A program made the translations under genes and the position numbers. From NCBI GenBank assembly GCA_963971425.1, contig OZ020519.1, positions 23,104,786 to 23,168,785 on the forward strand: DNA of 64,000 bases, written 5' to 3'. This document shows positions 37,174 through 47,879 of the stretch, in pieces. The notes beneath the pieces were generated by a model. That model saw only the letters and a list, made by a program, of their open reading frames with translations, was not told where the DNA came from and did not search any database. Within the stretch, counting starts at the first letter, position 1; each line of letters opens with the position of its first letter. The DNA is from Bryoerythrophyllum caledonicum. Taxonomy: Eukaryota > Streptophyta > Bryopsida > Pottiales > Pottiaceae.

Positions 37174-37549
37174 GCGATAACGGGGGTGTTGTACACAGGC
37201 GATAGACTCTAGGAATTTGTACAGATTAATAGGATGCCGATGTTGTACATTTCATTCATTGTAAATGACAAATTTTTCGATAGCGTACATAAACGGAATT
37301 TGAGACCCCCTTGCAGAGGCCTATAAGCGGAACTTAAAATCCAGTCTTTGCCGATTATATTGAATGTTGAGTATGTACTTCATAACTAAAGAAATATCAC
37401 TTCACTCGAAATTTCAGGAGATGCATGGAACTTAATCTAAAAGCATATTATCGACAGTATTCCACCGATAAGATTACTAATGGTTATCGGCGTAGATTAG
37501 CAGCTAAAATCCTCTCCCCTTTATACTCAACCACATCGGAGCCGATAAC
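37174..37549. other. Convergent 3' region between the two MULE genes
   Basis: About 375 bp of lower-GC non-coding DNA holding the 3' ends of both genes, with CCGATAA motifs at 37,465, 37,484 and 37,542. Confidence 0.5.
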
Positions 37550-40412
37550 CTAAGTCATTTCTTGAGTTAGTCTTTCGCTAGCTGGAACGGACCTCACCCG
37601 AAAACCTCTGGAATCTAGGAAGTCATGCAACCTTCGGAGCTTCATTCCAAGACCGTCTTCATTTGTGGGGAGCGGTGCAGCTATCTCCTGGAGTGGATGA
37701 AGCATTCCGGCTTCGATTTCAGCCTCCAACCTTGAGAGGGTGGCGTCGGTGTTGCGCAAAGCTGCATCCAAGTGCCTTGCTAGCAACGGTTGCCGATAAG
37801 CCTTGTCGAGTAGCTTCAGGACAAGCTGATGCATACGATCAAAGTCGCATACCCATGTCTTGCCTAATTCTCAAAGGTTGGAAGCCACTGGGATTACATC
37901 TCCGGTTTCGGTATTGGAGGGGACATCATTATCGGGGAAGCCCTCGGTATTCGGGTGTCGACCATTGTCTTGGCGGAGGAGATTCGTCATTCCACCTTGG
38001 ATTGTACCACAAAGGGAGCCCAGATATCTAGCAATTTTTCCCTCCGCCAGGTCAGGTCTTGTCATTTTCAGAACCTTAACGTGGTGCTTACAGATGTTAC
38101 CTTTCTAGGAATGAACACATTGGCAGTCGGCCCATTCGGTGCATGGATTGTATACCGCATACATAAGGTGTCTCCTATTCGAGGATTTAACGTATGCAGG
38201 ACCTCCCGACCACTCGGGCAAGGTGACCACATTATCGGGAATTGTATTTGCTTGGTTGATTGCATTGACCATGATCTGCCGTTGCCTCTTCTTCTTTATA
38301 AAATCGTTCAGCTTACACCAGTGACTGTAATCATACTTCTCGATGACATTTCCAGTGAGCTCATAGATAAGCCAGTCTATCCTTCGGCCGATAAGCTTCC
38401 TTTTGAATTGCCGGAGCACTGCTTTCATGTTAGAATGACATGATTCGATAGCTGCAGTGGTATCCTGGCCAGCATGGGGGATTTTCCGGTCTCCCACAAT
38501 CCACATTTTGATTTTCGGGAGCCATTCCTTGTCGAAGTACTTCTAGTATGCATCAGCAGCTGGCAAGAGATCCTTAGCTTCGCCGTAGATGTGCTGCACC
38601 CACTCTACCAAATTCCACACCTTATCGCCGGGAGCTCTCGTCGAAGGGTCTTGGAAGTCACTTGGTGTCTCCGATACGTACATAAGTGAGCCCACAATTC
38701 GTAAGGCTCCGACCCTCGTCTCCATGTCTTTCAACTTAGCACATGCATTCTTCTGCCACGCTCGACGAACATGCCAGAGACATAGAAATAGATGCGAGTG
38801 CGGCCAAACCTCCCTGCGATAACCCGACAAGCCGATAAGTACAACTCGCCGAAGGCCCGTCACCCGATAACGTAAGAATACTAAATCGCTTACCGAAGAG
38901 AGTTGATCTCATTATCGGCGTCGTCAAGTACATAGGCAGTGGGTCTCTAGTTCGTCCTTATCTCCACCAACTTCTGCTTCAGAGCACGCATTGAAGGCAC
39001 GAGATTTGTTTGTTTGGATTTTGCAGTGATCACGAAAGCCACTAGAACCCCGTTTCTCCACTCGTCGAATACCATCATCGTGAAGAGCGGATACTGGACA
39101 CGCAAGCAAGAAATTAAACGGTATGGGAGTGAGTGCTCCTAATTTCTAGACAGGCCCTACATGGACCACGGTATAGGTATGTGTACCTTTTTGTTGTTCG
39201 TTGCGAATGTCCCGTCTATAGCAATAATGTTTTCGTGACTGTATTTCAGCATCATGTGCGTCTGAAATGGGGTTTGAATCCCAATTACGAAGGGTACGTT
39301 ATCGGCATTCAATACTCCGTCAACCTTGCTGCCCAGGTCTTGGTAGTAAAAATCCGTACCTCGGTTTTCTTACCCACATTTTCACACTCTCACCGTTCTT
39401 GTCGTGTTTCTTGTATAGTTCCTGCGCACGGATTCCGCATGTGTTGCGGATGTCCTCCATGCTAAGGAAACAATCCCGAGAAGGCGTAAGAGTGCCCTCA
39501 TCGCGTGCCTTCAGTACCAGCTTCTCGTGCTCCTGTATTATAGCTGCCATCGGAACCTACTCCTCAAATTGCTTGAGAACTCAAAGCCTTACTTCCTCCG
39601 ACATGTACTTCCAAAAGCGGAGCTTTCCCCTCTGCACATTGTCCTTATCGTGGACGATGAGGCCCTGTGTGTCGATATGTTCCAAGCAAAAGTACCCTAT
39701 CTCGGCGATATATGGGAGAAAATAGTACCTCTTTACATAGAATCGACATTGGTAGCCCACTTTCATAGACCCCCCTTCCTTCGCATCGGTGGCACGAGGG
39801 CCTTTCTGTCCAGCGCCGGAAGTAAGTTGTTTCCCTTTGTGATTGTATTTCGATGGCGTTGGTGTCATTTTGGGCGTGATAGCTTGGATCTTGTCCCTGT
39901 TGTCTTCGGGACCGTATTGACAACGCTATCTGCTTATCGGCTATAACCATTAGAGATACGTGCAATATTGAACAGATATTACGGCACAGCCGATAAGCAA
40001 ATATACCGTGCATATCGTGATATTAGAGGTCAAGATTCACTTACCGTTGATACTCGATGTGGCAGTTCCACCAATAGTGCGTCTTCTCGCCGATGTTTGT
40101 GGGGTCGTTCTTGTTGCGGACGAAGGTAGTCTCTACATCCTTTCGGCCAGACTACTCACCCTCGACGAAATCCAAGACCCTATCCCAGGGAATGTAGGCG
40201 ATAAGCTTGGACTGCTTCCTCTTCGATGATTGCGGATCCTCTACGAACCTCGTATCATTCTCGGCCTCCATGTTCCACCTAAGACATTTCCATGTCAAAA
40301 TTCCTGGAGGAGGGTTCTGTAATGAATCGCGCATCCGAAGAACCTTGTGACCGTGTTTCTTCAGGTAGTCTGCATGCGGGCCTTCTCGGAACGCGGCATC
40401 AAGGTCCTCCAC
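37550..40412 (-). pseudogene. Mutator-like (MULE) transposase with SWIM zinc finger, broken
   Basis: The protein would cut and join element ends. Reading on the minus strand: an N-terminal zinc-binding-like region (WKCLRWNMEAENDTRF, then CQYGPEDNRD and CRFYVKRYYF); the DDE core with first Asp in ENIIAIDGTFATNN (about 39,200-39,240), FDEWRNGVLVAFVIT, VLDDADNEI and the MULE signature FLCLWHVRRAWQKN; then HAGQDTTAAIESCHSNMK; then a SWIM-type zinc finger (CQC...CKH) near 38,085-38,120. Introns at 39,930-40,044, 39,094-39,186 and 38,814-38,893 restore the frame. In the joined frame there are TAGs at 40,152, 39,926, 39,557, 38,947, 38,543 and 38,105, TGAs at 39,581 and 37,871, and one frameshift near 39,370. 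The start is uncertain. Confidence 0.82.
39094..39186 (-). other. Intron inside the transposase DDE core
   Basis: 93 nt, minus-strand donor AAG/GTACAC and acceptor GTCCAG. Removal joins ...FATNNK to YPLFTMMVFDEW, matching the continuous family motif. Two more introns (38,814-38,893, 80 nt; 39,930-40,044, 115 nt) behave alike, though the exact acceptor of the latter could be three bases off. Confidence 0.75.
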
Positions 40413-40884
40413 CCCCTTCTCACGTAGGCCAGCCGGTTTCTTTCTCCCTTGACACCTCTATTTCCTCCGTGTTGCCCTGTTATCGACAACGGTTGGTGGC
40501 GCCGTCTCGCCACAATTCTCATTCGGCCTGTCCTGTATGGGGAGATTGAGATCGAGGAACTCCATTCACGTGGAGATAATCACTCTCCTTCCGGCAGGGT
40601 ACTACACGGCACAATAGATCGTGCGAAAGACGGCGCCAAATGGATACGATGTGGATGACACTTCGCGCCAGCAGCCGCCGAGAAGGACGGGTCATTCTAG
40701 AGGACATGTGTCGGGGCGAGAAGGGGCTTTCAATTATCCGAAGAAGGCGGGGGGAGAAGGGGCTATCGGCGAGAATGCTGATAAGGGATACGGGCAACGC
40801 GAAAAAAATGAGGGCGAAAGTGGACGTTATCGTGGGAAGAAGGACGCATGGAGGCGAAAAGGTGCTTGGGGAGAAGGGCCGCTC
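40413..40884. other. GC-rich 5' flank of the transposase gene
   Basis: Purine-biased, with overlapping basic ORFs on both strands. Some of it may encode the transposase N-terminus: an upstream frame reads GRKKPAGLREKGVED just before 40,412. Promoter elements cannot be pinned down. Confidence 0.35.
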
Positions 40885-40925
40885 TTCGCGGTGTCGGGCC
40901 TAAAATCGGGCCCTGACACCGCGAA
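40885..40925. repeat. Long hairpin near the MULE right end
   Basis: Arms TTCGCGGTGTC (40,885-40,895) and GACACCGCGAA (40,915-40,925) are perfectly complementary. The stem extends by GGGCC/GGCCC with one bulged T, giving a 16-bp stem and 8-nt loop, 23 bp from the element's right edge. Confidence 0.85.
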
Positions 40926-40948
40926 CTCGGATTGACTGTAGTGACCGG

Positions 40949-41004
40949 GGACATCTTCTACCCCTCTTCTACTTCTAAAATTTGGTGCACATGTGCCTAA
41001 CATG
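40949..41004 (+). repeat. Right copy of the 56-bp flanking duplication
   Basis: See the left copy at 35,126-35,181; one mismatch in 56 bp. Confidence 0.95.
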
Positions 41005-41588
41005 TTCCTTTTTAGGTTAAAATTAGAAAATCACGAAACATAGTGCAAAAAAATGCCAGAGAAGGTGGTTGAAGTTTGTTAAAGGTGTTTAGTACGACCG
41101 CAAGAAGAATTTATGTCTCACTTCAAAGGCTGATATCTGTCAATCAGTGCAAGTGCAGTCAAACCAATTTTTTTTACCACATGCACTTGTACAATCCTAG
41201 TACAAGATCCTATGGTTAGAATGTAAAAATTGGGTTTGTTTTCATTTTGGGTGCTAAAATGCCTTGGGCCTTTAGGAATTAAGATCTTACAAATGGAGAT
41301 GTAATTAAGAAAATTATTTTTCTTTCCTATTCTTTACACTAGAATGGGCAAATTTGAAGTGATTTTGGTGAGAGATTGTCTAAGATTTTTAGAGGTTAAA
41401 GTAAATATTTTTGTTGAAATTCATTTTTTAAAATGAAGAATCTAGTGAGTGTTGAATCCAAGTCTAATATATGATGTCTGTTTTGAAAAGAAAATCAAAG
41501 AAAACAAAATCCCTAGTTTTTCAAAATTTGTCTGAGTCATGCGGGATCACGTCATGTTGGCAATATGGGTTTTGTTATAGACACTAAA

Positions 41589-41960
41589 TTTATATTTAGT
41601 GTAGTGGTTTTTTGTGATTTGAAAGTACTATAATTTTTTTACATTTGATGAAGATTTTTACTAAGATTACAACAACCTAAAATACTTAAAGCATCTCCAT
41701 CGGGCTTCCCACAAAACATCTCAGCCTTCCCACAAAGTTTTCCTATTTTTCCTTGCAAGGTCTCAAGCCGGTTGAGAGCACTGCCCCAGCTTGTCAACTG
41801 CGGGCGCAACATCCTGCAGACATCCCTGCCCACCGTGACCGAGCTCACATTCTGCAATGAAGATGTTCTTAGAGAGGGTGATCATTGTCAACATGGTTGG
41901 TAACAATATTAATCGAGAGTAAAAAGTTATAGCATTTATAAATCATGTAGTATGCCTACA
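41589..41960. repeat. Family-7 MITE with a nested Harbinger-like MITE
   Basis: Outer arms 'ttagtgtagtggttt...gaaagtactata' and '...gttatagcatttataaatca...cctacactaaa' are inverted relative to each other. The 180-bp element at 41,689-41,868 lies between them. Confidence 0.6.
41689..41868. mobile_element. PIF/Harbinger-like MITE, 180 bp
   Basis: TTA/AAGCATCTCCATCGGG on the left and the inverse of AAGAACATCTTCATTGC/TTA on the right. TTA target duplications and an 'AGCATCTCC' start are typical of plant PIF/Harbinger-type MITEs. Confidence 0.6.
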
Positions 41961-42405
41961 CTAAACATACATTTAGAGTACTATAGTGAATGTTTAAGGA
42001 GGTGCCCAGCCCAGAATGCCGTGCAAAATCTTTGGATAAGAAAAATAAAAAAAAGTGAGGGGCCCGATTACAATGATAAGCGCTTGGGAACTAAATTGGA
42101 TGAGCAAAAGCAAGCACAAATATCAGGTGTTCAGGTTAGCTGGCAGGAACATTCTTACACAAGCAGGGGTGCATGATTTGCTTGGAATCACTTGCCGGCC
42201 AAAAGGCGGCACCGCATGCCAACCCCCACCCCCGGCCTTGGCAGATAATATAGTAACCAAGCAAAATTGTCTTCACCTCCATCCAATTCACTGCAAACAA
42301 ACTTAGCCTCCCTCCTAACTGATCGTACAGACATCAAACTACGTGCCATTCAAAAAAATATCCAACAATTTGGATAAGCTGCTGAAAATCATTCACAAAA
42401 ACCGC

Positions 42406-42617
42406 GAGAATCCATGAAGTCAATCTGCATATACTCAGGCATTCAATACAAAAACACTACTATTCCGAGCATGTGTTTCAGAAACCAATCTTCACAGTAG
42501 GATTCTCACTGGAGAATCCATGAAGTCAATCTGCATATACTCAGACATTCAATACAAAAACACTACTATTCCGAGCATGTGTTTCCAAAACCAATCTTCA
42601 GAGTACGATTCTCACCC
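42406..42617 (+). repeat. 106-bp tandem duplication
   Basis: Two copies starting 'gagaatccatgaagtcaatc' at 42,406 and 42,512, differing at a handful of sites. Confidence 0.95.
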
Positions 42618-43027
42618 GAGAACGCGCATGGGGTCATGTGGCCCACCCTTGAAGGTTTTCTGTGGTCATGCCATGGTATGTTGCTCCAAAATCTGATTGC
42701 CATATCCGCAAACCACGTGTCCAATGCGGCAGTATAATTGTGGTTTGGAAAGGCAATCTAGAATGGGGTTGGTTCCTCAGTTCCCGAGAAAACCGTCTTA
42801 TTATAGCTGTAAATTATTTCGACTTACCTACTCGGCATTGGCTGCCTTCTGTCAGTTTGTTGCACTCAAATATATGTGTTTTTGAGGCGAGCTAAGTTCA
42901 TCACAACAGATATACTTTCTGGAAGCTACAGGACTGAATTTGCAGAGACCATTACAGACAATGAATGCCAGAGTACATCATGGATTGAATCTGTAATGCA
43001 GTGACAGCCATGATGGGTTACAGTAGA
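42618..43027. other. Spacer, no gene recognised
   Basis: Overlapping ORFs of 62 and 77 codons (42,662-42,895) without recognisable motifs. Confidence 0.35.
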
Positions 43028-44428
43028 AGGTGGAGACACCCAATTTGGATAACTTAAGCCCAAAGACCCAAGGCATTTTCAAACCAAAAGGACTTCAAAA
43101 CTGCTTGGTCTGGTGCGATGAGTAAGGAGGAAAACCAAATCTGTTATTCCTATCTCCAACCGTAGGATCTAAATTAAGACTTATTGAGTGACGTCTTCAC
43201 AAAATTTTAAAAACTTTGACCACACGGATCGAAAGATTATAGAGTTTGAAGTAGATAAAACAGTTCATTTCTACCCTACGTTGAGTGGATCATCAAACTT
43301 TGACTTCACTTGGTGTCAGATTTTTGCACTATACAAGGTCTAAATCCATTTCCATTGTGTTAAGCATGATGTTAGTTCCTCATACACCAATTTTTAGAGG
43401 TAGAAGAGGGGTGTAGCATATTCAAAACAAATGTGCAAGGAGTGGAGGTTCAAGAATTGCCAATTCACCTTTTGATCTTTTGTGAACTTAATATGCTTTA
43501 GATCGATAATCCAAATGTTCTATAAGAAGGTTTACACCACATATTGTCGTGAAAGAAAAAAGAAAAAAAGAAAATGAAGATCTGTAAGTTTTGTGTGGAA
43601 ATGAAGAAGTTTTTTTGGTACCTCACCTGACAATGTGTGAGAATGTGTGCAAATGTTCGACTTGGGTTAATATGCTATTTTTCATTAAAGACAATAATTG
43701 TTTTTTTGACAATATGAAGGAAAATAATATTACTTGGGAGTATTGAAAATCTGACATTTGATATAGTGTCCTAGCAAAAGTTTTAGGAGGTGCCCTAAGT
43801 GCCTGCTCTCCCCGTTTGAAATTCAAATACCTATAACTTTTTCCAAAACATGTTGGATTTAGGAAAAATTTTTGTTTTCCCACTAAGGTTTTAGAAAATA
43901 TTTCAAAGAGGAATTTGAGAAATTGACATCATAGGGGCTGACCGAACCTTCAAATTGTCATTTTATGACACTTGGTCCTTTCGGGACTAAGCCATTTGGG
44001 GTTTCAAATGACATTGTATATCAAAAGAAATTATGAAGAAAGATGCGGGATTAGGAATGAAACTCTATGATGTAGAATTTAAAAGCCCCAAAACCACCAA
44101 AGCTCATAGTTGTTATGTAGAGTATGTAGTAGTTATAATGAGGTGGATTGGATTTTGTGCGCTCCTTTGCCCAATGCTAATAAGTGACAGTGAGAAAAAG
44201 TGAGAAGACATGCCATGCAATTCCAATAACATGCATGACCCAATTCCGCACCCCCTTTTGAGACTTTCAAGGCAAGGCCACCAATGAGGAGCTTGAGTGG
44301 GGTCGTGCAACCAAAAATTGCACACCTCATGACCCAATGCCGCTACTTACTATTTTTAGTCACTAATACTTAAAAAAATTGAGTGGTTATGGGTGGGTTG
44401 GTGATTGGAATTGGAGGTCTGCACCTTA
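43028..44428 (-). mobile_element. Family-8 TIR element, interrupted by family-1 copy C
   Basis: It matches 48,527-49,147 in inverse orientation: 'aaatgacattgt', 'catgacccaattccgc', 'aaggcaaggccacc' and 'gtgcaaccaaaaattgcacac'. Ends resemble ggtggagacacccaatt and its inverse. Copy C (43,054-43,990) sits near one end. Confidence 0.55.
43054..43990 (+). mobile_element. Family-1 TTAA element (copy C), full length
   Basis: From TTAA-gcccaaagacccaaggcatt to cttggtcctttcgggac-TAA. The paralogous family-8 copy at 49,119-49,122 shows a single TTAA at the corresponding spot, so the insertion site can be read directly. Confidence 0.82.
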
Positions 44429-44860
44429 GAAGTGTTGTACCACTTTGTTGCTATTGTTGTTTCTTTGCTTCAACAATTTTTAATTTTTTTTTTTATCTCT
44501 CTTGTAGCTTTTTGCTAACTACATTTATTTCTTTTTTATTTCTCAAAGTGACTAGAACTAGTTAAAAAGCTACAAGAAAAATTTGGTGAAAAATAAAAAA
44601 GAAATAAGGAATTTTAATCAAAATGTTGGCCAACAATATAAGTAGTAAGCCACCTTTTGAGATGATATTCATAGGTATCCACATCAATATATCAGTGATA
44701 TTTCTAGATATCACCACATATTATATTATATGAATAGCTTACCAAATTCCTTCAAAATGTAGATTGTAGCATTTATGCCGATTTGCATAAATTGATTTTG
44801 GGATTGATGGTTTGCTTGTTGTCTAATATTCTTTACTACATGTACATTCTAAGATCAAAT
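44429..44860. other. T-rich then AT-rich spacer
   Basis: Nothing beyond simple-sequence bias and an inverted pair 'gtagctttttgctaac'/'gttaaaaagctac' near 44,505-44,575. Confidence 0.4.
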
Positions 44861-45200
44861 GCAAGCAAAGAGCTACATTGTGGTATTTAGTGTTAGCAAC
44901 ACTAACTACCAATACAAACTCTAAATGTCAACAATGGCCTAGATGTGGTTAACAATAAATGTAAATATAACATACCATGATAAATTTAGTAAATTTTTGG
45001 AGTAGAAACAAAGTTACATGTGTAAATTTAGTGTAAGGTTTCTCCACCCCCTTAGCTTGGCTTGACATGTACTACTTTTAACCTTACTATATAACACACT
45101 CTAATTCTTACATTTAGAGTGAGCTATATAGTGAGGAAAGTGACAATAAATGTCAATCACTAAGTCACAACAAGGTGAGGGAGGTATTAAGGTATATCAT
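44861..45200 (+). repeat. Family-4 dispersed repeat, uninterrupted copy
   Basis: It shares 'atttagtgttagcaacact', 'ctaaatgtcaac', 'tgtaaggtttctccacccc', 'tttagagtgagcta' and 'aataaatgt' with 54,850-55,530. Confidence 0.6.
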
Positions 45201-45544
45201 CCATTACCATCCACATCTATACCCTTTTGAAATTTCTTCTCAAGAAGTATACAAATGTGGTTGTAATCTAAAGTGGATGGTAATCGGTTGACACACCTTA
45301 GAGATATTTGCAAGTATGGTTGGTTGCTCTGAAACCACCACATGATAGTAAACCATATGATCTACAACAACTCTTCATGTTAAGACAAAATGTAGCCTAG
45401 AACTACATATCTTGTGTTTTGCAATCTAAAAATAAAATTGATATGGCTTTGAAGCTATACTTTTGCCATGAAATGAAGCATTGATGTATAGAATAAGATC
45501 TATTGTCACATGGTCGTTTCATAGTTGGGAGCTTGGTTGCGAAT

Positions 45545-46394
45545 TTAACCCCTAAAGTCGAAAGCCCTCAAAACTGCCAAAAACCCTCAAAACTGCCCTC
45601 TTTCAATGCAAGGTGAAATTTTTAAACTTTTGACAAATTTTCGAGTATGAAACCATAAGATCTAGTACCTAACTTGTACATGTACATGCATACCAAATCT
45701 TAGATTCAAATTCCTCACCATTTGTGAGATCGTAATGTTCAAAGTAGAAAAAAAAGATTATTTCCTTGTTGTAGAATGGAAAACTAATGTTTTGGGGTTT
45801 CAAAAAAACATTTTGGAAAGGAATTTTGACATGAGGCTCTTCAAATTCTTGTTCCTATGTGAGTAAGGAATATGTCCATATAATTTTTACCCTCATAGGA
45901 CCTATAAAACCTAAAGAAATGCTTAATTTTCCACATGGAGGTATTCTGAAATACAAATACAAATGCCCATTTTCAACAATTAAAAAGGCATGTAAAAAAT
46001 TATCGGATTAAAAATCCAAACGGTGAGATCATGCTTTACTACCTCTTTTACATGTACGAAGAACAAAATTTGAAAAAAAGTAAAATCTCAATGTTTGATG
46101 AATTTTTGAAGTTACTGCGATCTAATTGATTTTGGGCAGATTTTGAGAATGAATGAGCATATACCGCAGTTTTGGGCAGATTTCAGCATGCCCTAACAGT
46201 GTTTTCAAACTTTGACCGTGAATATCTCCTAAAGTATGAGGAATTTGGAAGCATGAATGGTGTCATTTTAAAGGTATGGGAAAACTCTACAACCTGCATA
46301 AAGTTGTAACTTCATACGATCTAAATTTAGTAACTGAGAGCCTGACCAGAGTCAGATCGACCACATTCTGGTCGATTTCAACTTTAGGGGATAA
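45545..46394. mobile_element. Family-6 TTAA element, about 0.85 kb
   Basis: TTAA-CCCCTAAAGTCGAAAG on the left and GATTTCAACTTTAGGGG-ATAA on the right. The inverted ends match over about 16 bp with one or two mismatches. The interior differs from family 1, so distinct families share the same terminal signature. No ORF of note. Confidence 0.7.
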
Positions 46395-46449
46395 TTCAAA
46401 GTTAAGGGTGCTTGTTGAATATGATGACATTACATAGTTTACAGCACCT

Positions 46450-46898
46450 AAGGGCATCTTCAATTGATGCCCTCATTTGGGCTTTGAACCTCAATAAATA
46501 AGGTTGATTAGCAAGTCACTTGAAGGCCACTAGAAGGCCGTTGCACCCCAATCCCTAGCCTCAAAATGAGCTCCAGCCTCGACATGTGCACCATTTCGGC
46601 ACCACCGTGACATGACTTTCTCTTTGCTGGTACAAAGATTGCTAAAAATCTCAAACATGAGCCATGCCTGGTTTAACGATGAATAGAATTTCAAGCCAGA
46701 AGTACCTCTGACAAGGAATCAAAAGTAACTTGAAGGGCTCTGAAAGATCTAGAAATCCGGCGTGTGGGAGGCAAAGTTTGGCAAGTTTGGAATAATGAAG
46801 ACCCTATTAAAGGCCCCATTGGGCCAAGGTAAACGTTGCATGGCCTCAAAAGATCAAGTTGAGGCCCAAATTATAAGCCCATTGAGGATGCTCTAGTT
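46450..46898. mobile_element. PIF/Harbinger-like MITE, about 0.45 kb
   Basis: Left 'ctaagggcatcttcaattga', right 'ttgaggatgctctag', with CTA or TA-containing flanks. Similar 'GCATC(T/C)TC(C/A)A' ends are seen at 41.7 and 49.6 kb. Confidence 0.5.
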
Positions 46899-46980
46899 TT
46901 TAATTTTTTTGTGTATATTTATTGGCCCGTAAAAATATTTGACATTCTAATTTATCAAATACATTCTTCTTATGAGTTTA

Positions 46981-47180
46981 TATTAGATTGTAAAGTTGAG
47001 CATGCAAGAGAGTTTAGTTTAGCATTCTCTGAGTAAGCCTGAGTTACTATTAGATTGCAAAGTTGAGTATGCAAGAGAGTTTAGTTTAGCATTCTCTGAG
47101 TAAGCCTGAGTTTACTATTAGATTGTAAAGTTGAGCATGCAAGAGAGTTTAGTTTAGCATTCTCTAAATAAGCCTGCTTT
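46981..47180 (+). repeat. 67-bp unit in three tandem copies
   Basis: Units start 'tattagattg(t/c)aaagttga' at about 46,982, 47,049 and 47,117. The third copy diverges at its end. Confidence 0.95.
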
Positions 47181-47879
47181 GCTACACAAGTGAAAGATAA
47201 CATCTGATGCCCATTGCCACTAACTATTCCAAGGTCATGAATTAGAAATACATTGAGCCACTCTATAGGGCCCTCTAAAACCACCCACTTCAAGACTTGA
47301 AACCACTAAATTTATGATATGAGGATTGATTTGAGACTATTGAAAAAGACACCCCAAATTTATGAAAAACATGTTTTGCAATATGCGCACCACCTTTGGT
47401 GTTTTACAAACTATCTATTGATTGGTTTTGGGGTTTAGGGCACAAATGAAGGTATTTGAATTTTACAAATTTCATCATTAAAAAAAATCCTCCACAATAG
47501 TATGTTGGAACCCTATTTCTCTTAAAAAATTAATTTTGATAAACAACTACTAAGGACTCTATTCTATTCTTTAAATTGGTAGATATTGGCCAATTGTTGT
47601 CAATGCTGCATTCTAAGAATTTATTGCCCTATAGAACAATTGCATTGTTGTCCTAGGCCACACTGCTTCCGGGGCTTGGTCTAGAGAGACCAGGCCACTA
47701 TGGAACCGCAATGAATTGAATGGATACTGAGGGCATCAAATAAATAAGAACACCATGAAAAACATCTTTTTGCCTAATTGCAATTAAGGGTACTTTGACA
47801 TGTTTGACATCATGGAACATCGTGCAACACCATATTGGCTTTCACATGGAGCTACAAGCATTGACTTGAGCTGATTAAG
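47181..47879. other. AT-rich spacer
   Basis: No gene or element recognised. Confidence 0.4.

Larger units (their letters stand above)
35182..40948. mobile_element. GC-rich MULE with Ulp1-like and SWIM-type transposase genes
   Basis: A 5.77-kb block, much richer in GC than both flanks, inserted in a family-1 copy and bracketed by a 56-bp duplication. It encodes an Ulp1-like cysteine protease (plus strand) and a Mutator-type transposase (minus strand), arranged convergently. MULEs that carry an Ulp1-like gene are known from plants (Kaonashi/KI-MULE and CUMULE types). No terminal inverted repeats are evident, as in VANDAL-type MULEs. The 7-mer CCGATAA occurs 21 times in either orientation between 35,464 and 39,996. 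Both genes are broken, so the element is inactive as sequenced. Confidence 0.75.
34712..41282 (-). mobile_element. Family-1-related TTAA element (copy H) split by the MULE
   Basis: The left part starts TTAA-cccctaaaggcccaatg (34,712). The right part ends ccttgggcctttaggaa-TTAA (41,282). Between them, the family block 'cctcttctacttctaaaatt' + 'tggtgcacatgtgcctaacatg' is present once on each side of 35,182-40,948. The copy is a diverged subfamily, inverted relative to copy A. Confidence 0.75.

Noticed and set aside
35838..40154. Reassigned genetic code (TAG = Gln) explaining the many in-frame TAGs
   Set aside because: TGA also interrupts the same frames at likely Arg sites, frameshifts are present, and only transposon genes are affected. 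Decay by C-to-T changes explains TAG and TGA together. The visible part of the PsbQ-type gene is too short to test the code.
35182..40948. Helitron
   Set aside because: The 3' hairpin is suggestive, but there is no Rep/helicase gene and no CTRR end. Insertion left a long duplication, which Helitrons do not make.
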